Assembly: GCA_036005185.1 (NCBI GenBank)
Contig: DASYQS010000039.1
Coordinates: 124,001-188,000, forward strand
Length of the DNA stretch: 64,000 bases
Source: VBAU01 sp036005185
GTDB taxonomy: Bacteria; Bacteroidota; Bacteroidia; Chitinophagales; Chitinophagaceae
Direction of reading: 5' to 3'
Positions 34,187-42,773 of this stretch are shown piece after piece; positions within the stretch are counted from its first letter, which is position 1, and each line of letters opens with the position of its first letter. The notes under the pieces are model-generated. The model was not told the DNA's origin and ran no database searches. It saw only the letters and a program-made list of their open reading frames with translations. Made by a program: the position numbers and the translations under genes.

Positions 34187-36049
34187 TCATCTTCCCATAT
34201 ACACCATTAAAATTTGTACATCACTGGGATTAATGCCGGAAATACGGCTCGCCTGTCCAAGTGTACGAGGTTTTATTTTAGTAAGTTTTTCTCTTGCTTC
34301 ATTTCCGAGAGCCTGAATTTTTTTGAAATCAAAATTTTCTGGGATCTCTAAGTTTTCTAACTGATACATTTTTTCTACAAGCTCTTTTTCTTTTTCGATG
34401 TAAACATCATATTTGATTTGGATTGAAGCTTGCTCAAGAGACTCAGCTGAAAAAGAGAATGGCATCTCTTTGATCTTCGGAAGATGAGTTGTCAAATCCT
34501 TTAATTCAACATCTGGACGCAGCAATAACCTTTCTGCTTTTTGTTTTTCAGAAATTAAAGATGAATTTATGGAAGATAGATACGGATTAATTTCTTCTGG
34601 TTCAATCATCAGATCTTTTAAGATCTTTTTTATGTTTTCAACCGCTTGTTTTTTTTGAATAACGGATTCCATTCTTTCCTGTGATGCCAGGCCTAACCGG
34701 TAACTTGTTTCGGTCAAACGCAAATCAGCATTGTCTTGACGCAGCAAAGTCCTGAATTCCGCTCTTGAGGTAAACATTCGATAAGGTTCCTGAGTGCCCT
34801 TACTGATGAGATCGTCAATGAGAACGCCAATATATGCTTCGCTTCTTTTTAAAATTACTTGTGGTAGGCTTTTGATTTTTTGATGAGCATTTATTCCAGC
34901 TATTAAGCCTTGGCAGGCGGCTTCTTCATATCCTGTGGTTCCGTTGATTTGACCAGCAAAAAAAAGATTCTTAATCAATTTAGTTTCAAGTGAATATGTA
35001 AGTTGAGTTGGAGGAAAATAATCATATTCAATGGCATAGCCAGGTCTAAACATTTTTACCTTTTCAAACCCCGGAATTCTACGAATTGCTTCGTATTGAG
35101 TTTGCTCGGGTAAGGAGGTTGAAAAACCGTTTACATACACTTCAACGGTATTCCATCCTTCTGGCTCAATAAATAACTGATGTCTTTCTCTTTCGGCAAA
35201 GCGATTGATTTTGTCTTCAATGCTTGGGCAGTATCTTGGGCCAACACCATCTATCCGCCCTGTGAACATTGGGCTTTTATCAAATCCTGTTTTTAGAATT
35301 TCGTGAACGATTGAATTTGTATAAGTTATCCAGCAGCTTCTTTGACTTTTTGGTTTTGATGTATTTAGAAATGAAAAGCCTATTATTTCGCTATCTCCTG
35401 GCTGTTCTTCCATTTTACTGTAATCCAGGCTTCTGCCATCAACCCGAGGCGGAGTTCCAGTTTTTAGCCTATCACTTTGAAAACCAATATCTACAAGTTG
35501 TTCAGTAATTCCAGTTGACGCTTTTTCAGCAACACGGCCCCCTCCAAAGTTTTTTTCCCCAATATGAATCACTCCGTTTAAGAAAGTTCCGTTTGTAAGC
35601 ACAATCGCTTTTCCTTTTATTTCGTGTCCAAGCCCGGTGATCACACCGTAAACCACTTGATCTTTAATTAAAAGTCCTTTTACCATATCTTGGTAAAAAT
35701 CAAGGTTTGCTGTTTGTTCCAACATCTCTCTCCATTTAGCTGAAAATAACATTCTGTCATTTTGAGACCTGGGGCTCCACATTGCTGGCCCCTTTGATTT
35801 ATTCAGCATTCTGAATTGTATCATGGATCGATCCGAAACAATACCCGAGTAACCTCCTAAAGCATCTATTTCTCTGACTATTTGCCCTTTTGCAATTCCA
35901 CCCATAGCAGGATTGCAGCTCATTTGAGCTATAGTCTGCATATTCATGGTGATCAATAGCACCTTAGAGCCGAGATTCGCAGCAGCAGCAGCAGCCTCAC
36001 AACCTGCATGTCCGGCTCCAACCACAATAACATCATATTCGGGAAACAT
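34187..36049 (-). CDS. mnmG: tRNA U34 carboxymethylaminomethyl synthesis enzyme MnmG
   Basis: MnmG (GidA) with MnmE installs the 5-carboxymethylaminomethyl group on wobble uridine of several tRNAs using FAD and a folate carbon. The 620-residue protein begins with the FAD motif VVGAGHAGCEAAAAAA. It contains SCNPAMGGIAKG (near 44-55), the family block NGTFLNGVIHIGE and the insertion GTPPRVDGRSLDYS. The C-terminal helical MnmE-binding region ends in GQASRISGINPSDVQILMVYM. It is followed 32 bases upstream, in the same direction, by the HNH-like gene. Confidence 0.95.
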   Translation of the reverse strand: MFPEYDVIVVGAGHAGCEAAAAAANLGSKVLLITMNMQTIAQMSCNPAMGGIAKGQIVREIDALGGYSGIVSDRSMIQFRMLNKSKGPAMWSPRSQNDRMLFSAKWREMLEQTANLDFYQDMVKGLLIKDQVVYGVITGLGHEIKGKAIVLTNGTFLNGVIHIGEKNFGGGRVAEKASTGITEQLVDIGFQSDRLKTGTPPRVDGRSLDYSKMEEQPGDSEIIGFSFLNTSKPKSQRSCWITYTNSIVHEILKTGFDKSPMFTGRIDGVGPRYCPSIEDKINRFAERERHQLFIEPEGWNTVEVYVNGFSTSLPEQTQYEAIRRIPGFEKVKMFRPGYAIEYDYFPPTQLTYSLETKLIKNLFFAGQINGTTGYEEAACQGLIAGINAHQKIKSLPQVILKRSEAYIGVLIDDLISKGTQEPYRMFTSRAEFRTLLRQDNADLRLTETSYRLGLASQERMESVIQKKQAVENIKKILKDLMIEPEEINPYLSSINSSLISEKQKAERLLLRPDVELKDLTTHLPKIKEMPFSFSAESLEQASIQIKYDVYIEKEKELVEKMYQLENLEIPENFDFKKIQALGNEAREKLTKIKPRTLGQASRISGINPSDVQILMVYMGR

Positions 36050-36081
36050 AAGCCTGCAAAGGTATTTTATTCTTTTTGCCC

Positions 36082-36699
36082 TTATTCAAATGTTTTAAAA
36101 AAAGAAATTTCCTTCTGAACCTCAGAAAGAGAGCGGCCATTGTTTAGAAGATCAAATTCAAAAGATGAATAAGAGGAAATTATATCTAAATAATCTTTTT
36201 TTTCACTGATAAAGTCTTTTTGACTTTTGGTGCTTGTTAATTCTGATAGTTCAATTCTTGTAATTTTCTCAACCAATTTTAAGCTCGGGAGGTACTGTGT
36301 TTTTTCATAAAGATCAATAAAGAAACTTTTAGCGGCAATAATATCTAAGCGATTGCCTCGATTTTTGTTTCCGTCAAATTTCTCTACTCTTACATTGATA
36401 AAATTCCAGCAAAGTCTTAATTCCTCATCGTTGCCGAAATCAAAATAAGTAACTGGGATTATATGATCAAATTGCCATTCCTTTCCAAAATTTTCCCAAT
36501 TAAGATCTTTATCAAATTGTATTTCAATCCATTTTCTAATGTTTTCGATATCAAGCCCAAAATAAGGGGCATAAAATGAACATGGGTTTTTCTCAAGTAT
36601 ATATCTCCTTAAGGCAATTTGCCATTTTCTTTTTTCCCTGAACTTTAAAAGCGAAGGGGTGGTTTCTGATTTAAAAACCCATTTTTTTCTAGTTGACAT
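36082..36699 (-). CDS. HNH-endonuclease-like protein
   Basis: The 205-residue protein has a basic N-terminus and a central block QFDHIIPVTYFDFG (about 80-93), then LRLCWNFINVRVEKFDGNKNRGNRLD. This matches the beta-beta-alpha HNH/EndoVII pattern: DHI with the catalytic His, and later Asn residues. A zinc-knuckle CxxC is absent. The C-terminal 70 residues are helical and charged with no match. It could be a homing-type or restriction-like nuclease, or a repair nuclease; no partner gene is nearby. It is co-oriented with mnmG, and the parS-like repeats begin 22 bases upstream of its start. Confidence 0.65.
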   Translation of the reverse strand: MSTRKKWVFKSETTPSLLKFREKRKWQIALRRYILEKNPCSFYAPYFGLDIENIRKWIEIQFDKDLNWENFGKEWQFDHIIPVTYFDFGNDEELRLCWNFINVRVEKFDGNKNRGNRLDIIAAKSFFIDLYEKTQYLPSLKLVEKITRIELSELTSTKSQKDFISEKKDYLDIISSYSSFEFDLLNNGRSLSEVQKEISFFKTFE

Positions 36700-36721
36700 A
36701 GAATTTTTAATTCAAAGATAA

Positions 36722-36758
36722 ATGTTTCACGGAACACAGTTTCACTCAGAAACATTTT
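36722..36758. repeat. parS-like repeat unit, copy 1
   Basis: The first 22 bases (ATGTTTCACGGAACAC, then AGTTTC) are identical to the copy at 36810. Downstream AGAAACATTTT aligns with AGGAACATTTT. The core TGTTTCACGGAACA resembles the parS palindrome TGTTTCACGTGAAACA with two central bases missing. ATGTTTC and GAAACAT at the ends are complementary, so the unit could also fold as a hairpin. Confidence 0.6.
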
Positions 36759-36809
36759 TAATGTATTATAACAAGGTTAATTTAGATTTTAGGTTATAAT
36801 CTTAGGGTT

Positions 36810-36846
36810 ATGTTTCACGGAACACAGTTTCTTATAGGAACATTTT
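36810..36846. repeat. parS-like repeat unit, copy 2
   Basis: This is an exact 22-base copy of the unit at 36722 and is conserved over most of 37 bases. It starts 88 bases to the right of copy 1 and ends 4 bases before the ybeY stop codon at 36851. Confidence 0.6.
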
Positions 36847-36850
36847 GTTA

Positions 36851-37294
36851 TCAGGTAATAAAATAATTCTGTAACAGTTCATTTTCCTTGTCACGCATTA
36901 TTTTTATTTCTTTTTGTGTTTTGTCCTTGTATCCACAAAGATGAAGAGTTCCATGAAAAATTACCCGGTGAAGCTCATCTTGAATTGTAGTTTTAAAAAT
37001 TTTGGCATTTTCCTTTACACGATCAAGACTGATATAGACCTCGGCTATTATTTGGCTTTGCATGTGCGATAGGTTAAAACTAATTACATCTGTATAAAAA
37101 TCGTGATTTAAATATTTCCAGTTAATTTGAAGAAGGGCCTGATCCGAACAAAATATATAATTCAAATGATTGATTCTCTTTCCTTCTTTTTGAAAAAGAC
37201 GATTAATAAAACCCTTAAGTTTCTTCCTATTCCTTAATATGGGAGTTACATCGTTAAAAACGAAATATATAGGCGGCTTCTGTTCTTTGGCCAT
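36851..37294 (-). CDS. ybeY: Endoribonuclease YbeY (16S rRNA maturation)
   Basis: The 147-residue protein has the UPF0054 metal-binding motif HRVIFHGTLHLCGYKDKT near 110-127. The first two His are present, and the third canonical His of GYDH is replaced by KDK, as I recall for many Bacteroidota homologues. YbeY trims rRNA ends and takes part in ribosome quality control. The preceding DVISFNLSH block (73-81) is also conserved. Read away from feoA, its promoter lies in the short divergent gap at 37295-37355. Confidence 0.9.
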   Translation of the reverse strand: MAKEQKPPIYFVFNDVTPILRNRKKLKGFINRLFQKEGKRINHLNYIFCSDQALLQINWKYLNHDFYTDVISFNLSHMQSQIIAEVYISLDRVKENAKIFKTTIQDELHRVIFHGTLHLCGYKDKTQKEIKIMRDKENELLQNYFIT

Positions 37295-37331
37295 TTTTCA
37301 AAATTCGTAAACAAAAAAGAACATACAAGGC

Positions 37332-37339
37332 TAGCTTTG
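37332..37339 (+). promoter_or_regulatory. Candidate -7 element for feoA
   Basis: TAGCTTTG matches TAnnTTTG exactly and lies 16 bases before the feoA ATG. I see no TTG at the expected upstream distance, so the assignment is weak. Confidence 0.35.
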
Positions 37340-37355
37340 TAATAAGTATAATATA

Positions 37356-37583
37356 ATGACAAAATTATCTGAATTGAAACAGGGCCAAAGAGCGATAATC
37401 AGAAATTTCACCAATCCTGAAACACACTTAAAGCTAATGGAGATGGGTTGTGTGCCTGGTGAAAGCGTTCTGTTAGAGCAAATCGCTCCTTTTGGTGATC
37501 CGATTTCTGTAAAGGTTTCAGGATATCTATTAAGTCTTCGAATAAATGAGGCAGAACACATTGAAGTTGAAATAATTGATTGA
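37356..37583 (+). CDS. feoA: FeoA-domain protein
   Basis: The 75-residue SH3-like protein has the FeoA pattern MTKLSELKQGQRAIIRNF, then LKLMEMGCVPGESVLLEQIAPFGDP and a final VKVSGYLLSLRINEAEHIEVE. FeoA is a small cytosolic partner of the ferrous iron transporter FeoB. In this genome feoB lies 2.8 kb away on the opposite strand (40409-42529), so the two are not in one operon. It is followed 15 bases later by nadD. Confidence 0.9.
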   Translation: MTKLSELKQGQRAIIRNFTNPETHLKLMEMGCVPGESVLLEQIAPFGDPISVKVSGYLLSLRINEAEHIEVEIID

Positions 37584-37598
37584 TTATCATTAAATTAA

Positions 37599-38171
37599 AT
37601 GAAAATAGGCTTATACTTTGGCTCTTTCAACCCTATCCATACTGGGCATCTTATCATCGCAAATCATATACTAAACGAAACCGATTTACAGAAAATATGG
37701 TTTGTCGTTTCTCCTCAAAATCCTTTCAAAACAAACGAAAGTCTGTTGCATGAGAACAAAAGACTGGATCTTGTGAAAAAATCAATTGCTGACGATGAAA
37801 GAATGATGGCCTCGGATATAGAATTTAACCTCTCTAAACCATCCTATACGATTAATACCCTCACTTATTTGCAAGAAAATTACCCAGACGAAGAATTTTT
37901 TATAGTTATGGGAAGTGACAGCTTTCAAGGTTTATATAAATGGAAAAATGCTGAAACAATAATTAAGGAGTATAAAATCTTGATTTATCAAAGGCCGGGT
38001 TTTGAAACAGAAAACAAATTGCAAGCACAAATTGAAGTTTTGAATGCTCCTTTGTTGGATATTTCATCAACAGAGATCCGTGAACTAATTACAAAGGAAA
38101 AATCTATTCGTTATTTAGTACCAGATAAAGCAAGAAAAGAAATTGAAAAAAAAGGCTATTATAAAAAATAG
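37599..38171 (+). CDS. nadD: Nicotinate-nucleotide adenylyltransferase
   Basis: NadD adenylates nicotinate mononucleotide to deamido-NAD. The 190-residue protein starts with the nucleotidyltransferase signature GLYFGSFNPIHTGHLIIA, with HxGH. It has the phosphate-contact block PQNPFKTNESLLHENKRL (as VSPQNPFK), MGSDSFQGLYKWK (107-119) and the second-half ISSTEIREL (153-161). It overlaps the end of the convergent chromate transporter by 13 bases. Confidence 0.95.
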   Translation: MKIGLYFGSFNPIHTGHLIIANHILNETDLQKIWFVVSPQNPFKTNESLLHENKRLDLVKKSIADDERMMASDIEFNLSKPSYTINTLTYLQENYPDEEFFIVMGSDSFQGLYKWKNAETIIKEYKILIYQRPGFETENKLQAQIEVLNAPLLDISSTEIRELITKEKSIRYLVPDKARKEIEKKGYYKK

Positions 38172-39424
38172 CCAAGAAGTAAACAAAAAAGAACAATAAT
38201 AGGTGAAGGAAGTCTTGTGTATTGCAGTAATAAAAAAGTCCCCAAAATAACTCCTACGTTTATAAAGCTTACTGTTTTTGCTTCTACTATTGAAATATCC
38301 TTCATGATGAAAAGGGTTGCGGCTATAAGAATTCCGACTACTGCTGCATTAATACCTTCAATTGATCTATAAACCGCTGCGTATTTTTTTAAGTTATTCC
38401 AAATAGGGAAGAAAAACAGCACCAGCAGGGCGCTCGGTAAAAAAATAGCTATAGTTCCAATTAAGCAACCCAACAATTGCATGGCGCTCCTTTCTTCGGG
38501 TGTTTTTCCCATATCTTTCAATGCCATTCCGCCCGCGAAAGACGCAATAGAAAATACAGGCCCTGGTATAGCACGAACGATCCCCATTCCATTATACATA
38601 TCTTCTTTATCTATTGTAATAACATTTTGATCGTTCTTTTTTTCTTTTACTTCTGCCGACCGGATGCAAAACTGTTCATACATCATTGGCATTAACACTT
38701 GACCTCCACCAAACACAAGGCTTCCCATGCGATAAGTATTTTCAAATAAATTGATGGGTTTTCTGTTTGGCCAATTATGCTTTTTAGCTGTTGAACTTAT
38801 AAAACCTGCTGCAATAAAAATGATTGCGAACATCCAAATGTTCCACCATTTAATTTTTCTTGGCTTTTGTTCTATTTGTGGAATACGCTTTCTGCTGAGG
38901 TTAGTGGTTATTCCCCCCAATATGATCAATAGAGGAAATATCCAAGGTTGTTTAAATAAAAGATAAGTAGCTGTTGCACTTACCAGCATGATAACCCATG
39001 TTATCGTATTTCGAATGGAGGCGCCAAATGATATAACAGCAGCATATACTAAAAAGCCTGCAGCCATTGGAGCGATGAATTTAAAAATATCATGATGAAG
39101 AGCTCTTTGATCAAAATAGTGAAGCAGAAAAGAAAAGGCTCCCATTAAAATAGATGCCGGTAAAATCCAAATAATTAGGGTTAGAATGGCAAGCAATATC
39201 CCACCTCTTTTATAGCCAATTAAAGTAATAGTTTGGGTGGAGGAGGCTCCCGGCAAAAGTTGACAAAACCCATTATACTCCAGTAATTCCTCTTTCGTTA
39301 CATAAGGCCGCTGATGTACAAAACTTTTCATCATCATGGCAATATGCGCTTGGGGACCGCCAAAGGCAGTAAGGCTATGAAAAAAAACTGTTTTTAAAAA
39401 ATGGAGGTGGCGGAGCATCACCAT
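38159..39424 (-). CDS. chrA: Chromate transporter (ChrA family)
   Basis: The 421-residue polytopic protein has two ChrA repeats. The first carries FHSLTAFGGPQAHIAMM and the signature EEYNGFCQLLPGASSTQT-like LLEYNGFCQLLPGASST. The second carries RMGSLVFGGGQVLMPMMYEQF and GIVRAIPGPVFSIASFAGG. Bidomain ChrA proteins efflux chromate, probably in exchange with sulfate; many homologues in genomes without chromate stress have unclear roles. It is convergent with nadD, with stops overlapping. Confidence 0.9.
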   Translation of the reverse strand: MVMLRHLHFLKTVFFHSLTAFGGPQAHIAMMMKSFVHQRPYVTKEELLEYNGFCQLLPGASSTQTITLIGYKRGGILLAILTLIIWILPASILMGAFSFLLHYFDQRALHHDIFKFIAPMAAGFLVYAAVISFGASIRNTITWVIMLVSATATYLLFKQPWIFPLLIILGGITTNLSRKRIPQIEQKPRKIKWWNIWMFAIIFIAAGFISSTAKKHNWPNRKPINLFENTYRMGSLVFGGGQVLMPMMYEQFCIRSAEVKEKKNDQNVITIDKEDMYNGMGIVRAIPGPVFSIASFAGGMALKDMGKTPEERSAMQLLGCLIGTIAIFLPSALLVLFFFPIWNNLKKYAAVYRSIEGINAAVVGILIAATLFIMKDISIVEAKTVSFINVGVILGTFLLLQYTRLPSPIIVLFCLLLGYFL

Positions 39425-39508
39425 AATTAAATATAAAAAATTTCAGAATAGAACAAGGTGATAATCTTTCAAAGGCGCTTATTGATTATATTGATCCAAA
39501 TTTTTTAA

Positions 39509-40408
39509 ATGAAATATTTATCCTGTTTCATCTTAATCCTCTTTAGCAGCCAGTGCTATACTCAAAAGACAGATAAAAAATTAGAGGTAAAGATTAATGA
39601 TTTGATCAAGGATTATCATGGAGATATTGGCATTTACATAAAATGTTTAAAAAATGGAAAAACGGTTTTAATTCATGCCGATACTATTTTTCCAACAGCA
39701 AGCATCGTAAAGGTTCCCATATTAATTGGAGTCATGGATAAAATAAATCGTAAAGAGCTTTTTTATGATTCCGCTTTCACTTACAAGGACTCCCTTTTGT
39801 ATGAAGGTGAGGACATACTCGGGTCGTTCAAAAACGATGAAAAAATTTTGTTGAAAAAAATCATCATGCTGATGTTAACCACGAGTGATAATACAGCAAG
39901 CCTATGGTTGCAAAGTCTTGCCGGTAAAGGAACAAGGATCAATGAAATATTGGATAGCCTGGGTTTGAGATATACAAGAATAAATTCCAGAACACCTGGG
40001 AGAGAAAATAGCAGAAGTATTTATGGTTGGGGTCAAACTACTCCATCAGAAATGGGGACAATATTTGAAATGATTTATCGCAACCAAATATTTTCGCCGG
40101 CTATGTGTGAACGAATGATGCGGTGCCTTAGCCGAAATTATTGGGATGAAAATGAGGCCATTTCTCAAGTGCCACCTAATATTGAAGTATTTAGCAAAAA
40201 TGGATGTGTAAATGCCTCAAGAAGTGAAGTGTTATTGGTAAATGCACCACATAATCCCTACATTTTTTGCATTTTTACGAAGGATAATAAAGACATTAGT
40301 TGGGTGCATGATAATGAGGCATGGGTCGTGGCAAGAAAAATCTCAAAACTTTTATGGAATTATTTTGAACCCAAGGAAAAATGGAATTCTGCTTTAACCC
40401 CGGAATAG
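39509..40408 (+). CDS. Secreted class A beta-lactamase-like serine hydrolase
   Basis: The 299-residue protein has a signal peptide (MKYLSCFILILFSSQCYT) and the serine-hydrolase motifs of the class A beta-lactamase superfamily: Ser65-x-x-Lys68 in TASIVK, Ser126-Asp-Asn in TTSDNTAS, and Lys230-Asn-Gly in place of KTG. I do not see a clear ExxLN omega-loop glutamate. Substrates of such divergent members range from beta-lactams to other amides or esters, so resistance is not claimed. Its TAG abuts the feoB stop with no spacing. Confidence 0.82.
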   Translation: MKYLSCFILILFSSQCYTQKTDKKLEVKINDLIKDYHGDIGIYIKCLKNGKTVLIHADTIFPTASIVKVPILIGVMDKINRKELFYDSAFTYKDSLLYEGEDILGSFKNDEKILLKKIIMLMLTTSDNTASLWLQSLAGKGTRINEILDSLGLRYTRINSRTPGRENSRSIYGWGQTTPSEMGTIFEMIYRNQIFSPAMCERMMRCLSRNYWDENEAISQVPPNIEVFSKNGCVNASRSEVLLVNAPHNPYIFCIFTKDNKDISWVHDNEAWVVARKISKLLWNYFEPKEKWNSALTPE

Positions 40409-42529
40409 TCATTTGAGTAATTGATAAGCGGCCAGACTCATTATATACGCTAAGCCTGTCATATAAGCCAGTTGTATCAGCGGCCACTTCCAGCTTCTTG
40501 TTTCACGGCGCACAACTGCCAATGTGCTCATGCACTGCATAGCGAATAAATAAAAGATCATTAAGGAGATGCCTGTTGCCAAAGTATATAATTTAGATCC
40601 ATCAGGTTTTTTGGCTGCCTTCATTTTATCCTGTAGTTTAAGACTATTTTGATCATCTTCACCTACGCTGTAAAGCGTTGCCATTGTTCCTACAAAAACT
40701 TCTCTGGCGGCAAACGATGTAATCAATGCAATCCCGATCTTCCAATCATAACCCAGTGGAGAAATGGCCGGCTCAATGGATTTTCCCAAAATACCCGCAT
40801 AAGAATTTTCTAACCTTGCTGCATGCAATTCTTTATTTAATTCGTTAACATTCGCGCCGGATTGAGATCTTAATTGTTCATATTGCGCATTAACCCTTTC
40901 CATTCTTTTTGATGGTCCAAATGAGCTCAGAGCCCAAAGAATTAAACTAATCACCATAATTACCTTGCCGGCATCAAAAACAAAAACTTTTGCTTTATTG
41001 AGCATGGTGTGTACAACATTCTTCCATCGCGGTGAGCGATACATTGGCAATTCAAGAATAAAAAAGCTTTTTTCTTTTAATTTAATAAAATGCTTAGCCA
41101 CGTAAGAAACGATCAAAGCCATAGCAAGACCAAGTAAATACAATCCCATCATTACAAGCGCTTGTACACCCAAAAACCCGAACAAGTATGTTCTTGGAAT
41201 AACGAGGCCAATTAAAATTGTATATACGGGCAATCTTGCTGAACAGCTCATGAGCGGAGTGATGAGAATTGTCAACAACCGTTCTTTACGATTTTCAATA
41301 TTTCTTGCGCTCATGATGGCGGGTACAGCGCATGCAAAGCCACTGATCATGGGCATTACGCTTTTTCCATTCAATCCAACGCTTCGCATCAAGCGATCGG
41401 TAAGAAAACTGATCCTTGCCATATAACCCGTATCCTCAAGCAACGTGATCAATCCAAACAAGATCATAATTTGAGGAACAAACACAAGAATACCACTTAA
41501 CCCTGCCAGCACGCCGTGCGTAAATAAATCACTCCACCATGTTTCAGGTAAAATAGAAGAAAGCGATGAGTTCAACTTTGCAAAGCCTGAATCGATCCAA
41601 TCCATTGGGTATTGCGCGAGCCAAAACACCATTTGAAAAAGTAAAAACAGTACGACAAGCAAAATAATATAACCCCATCGGCGATGAAGCAGCAAATTAT
41701 CCAACTTCTCTGTAAATAAGGTCTTTTGCAAGGGGTCTGGTTCGGAAACCGTTACCTGCATAATGCGTTTGATGCGATTATACCGTTGTAATATTTCTTC
41801 GGCTTGTGTTTTAGTAGGGTTAAAATGATATTTTCTCTCAATATTTTCAATAGTTTCCTGCATCTCATCATCAAAATCAAATGATTCGTGATTCATGAGA
41901 TAATGAATGGCAGTATAATCGCTCAATGCGGGGAAAATTTTTTGCACATCTTCAATAGGCTCAACAGCAAGCTGCTTGTTTTCGATAAAATCACGCGCAG
42001 GCGCCTGGTATAATTGTAGTGCAGTTTGCTCGATGGCTTTTTTTAATTGTGGAATTCCTTTTTCTTTTCTTGGATTTACTGAAATTACCGGCACACCCAA
42101 TTCCCTTTCCAGTTCAGTAATATCTATTTTAATTCCTTTTCTTTTTGCAAGATCCATCATGGTCAGAGCGATAACCATCGGTATCTTCAGATCGATGATT
42201 TGTGTGCAAAAAAGTAAATTGCGTTTCAAGTTGCTGGCATCAGCTACAACTACAATTACATCAGCCTTAATTTCCTTATCCTGATTTAATAAAACGCGAT
42301 AGCTGATCCATTCATCCAGCCGCCTGGGATACAGGCTGTAGGTGCCCGGCAGATCAATTACTCTTGCTTCCATAGTTCCGGAAACAGCCGTTGATCCAGT
42401 TTTTTTGTCTACTGTCACTCCCGGAAAATTCCCTACTTTCTGGTTTAACCCTGTCAAACAATTGAACAAAGACGTTTTACCACTATTAGGATTACCAACT
42501 AATGCAATATGTAGCCTTTTATTTTTCAC
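40409..42529 (-). CDS. feoB: Ferrous iron transport protein FeoB
   Basis: The 706-residue protein has an N-terminal G domain with G1 VGNPNSGKTSLFN, G3 DLPGTYSL and T-rich switch regions. The coupling helical domain spans about 170-270, and a polytopic part with two Gate motifs starts near 290 (GILVFVPQIMILF, and SCSARLPVYTILIG). FeoB imports Fe2+ under microaerobic or anaerobic conditions; the G domain regulates transport. It is unlinked from feoA. The promoter lies in the 244-base gap shared with the M28 peptidase. Confidence 0.95.
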   Translation of the reverse strand: MKNKRLHIALVGNPNSGKTSLFNCLTGLNQKVGNFPGVTVDKKTGSTAVSGTMEARVIDLPGTYSLYPRRLDEWISYRVLLNQDKEIKADVIVVVADASNLKRNLLFCTQIIDLKIPMVIALTMMDLAKRKGIKIDITELERELGVPVISVNPRKEKGIPQLKKAIEQTALQLYQAPARDFIENKQLAVEPIEDVQKIFPALSDYTAIHYLMNHESFDFDDEMQETIENIERKYHFNPTKTQAEEILQRYNRIKRIMQVTVSEPDPLQKTLFTEKLDNLLLHRRWGYIILLVVLFLLFQMVFWLAQYPMDWIDSGFAKLNSSLSSILPETWWSDLFTHGVLAGLSGILVFVPQIMILFGLITLLEDTGYMARISFLTDRLMRSVGLNGKSVMPMISGFACAVPAIMSARNIENRKERLLTILITPLMSCSARLPVYTILIGLVIPRTYLFGFLGVQALVMMGLYLLGLAMALIVSYVAKHFIKLKEKSFFILELPMYRSPRWKNVVHTMLNKAKVFVFDAGKVIMVISLILWALSSFGPSKRMERVNAQYEQLRSQSGANVNELNKELHAARLENSYAGILGKSIEPAISPLGYDWKIGIALITSFAAREVFVGTMATLYSVGEDDQNSLKLQDKMKAAKKPDGSKLYTLATGISLMIFYLFAMQCMSTLAVVRRETRSWKWPLIQLAYMTGLAYIMSLAAYQLLK

Positions 42530-42773
42530 GACCTATCTAATCTGCAAAAATAATTTGAACCGGCTAAGCAGGGTTACGAATTGCGATTTTTATAACACAT
42601 CATTAAAGGACCAAGGCTATTACGGTATTGGGTACTTAACCTTAATCTTAGCAAAACAATCAGTTCTCCGTTATGAAGCCCCATCATTGCAAAACTTTAA
42701 CCGGATAATTTTATGCTAAGACCAGGAATAAGGTTTGTATCAATAACTTTGTGTCTTAATCTTAACGAACTAT

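Noticed and set aside
36722..36846. Repeats as a two-unit CRISPR
   Set aside because: Only two copies, imperfect over the outer part, with an unlike spacer of 51 bases and no cas gene.
37332..37339. Full feoA promoter
   Set aside because: Only the -7 box is present; a -33 TTG at 19-21 bases is missing, so it was kept as a weak site only.
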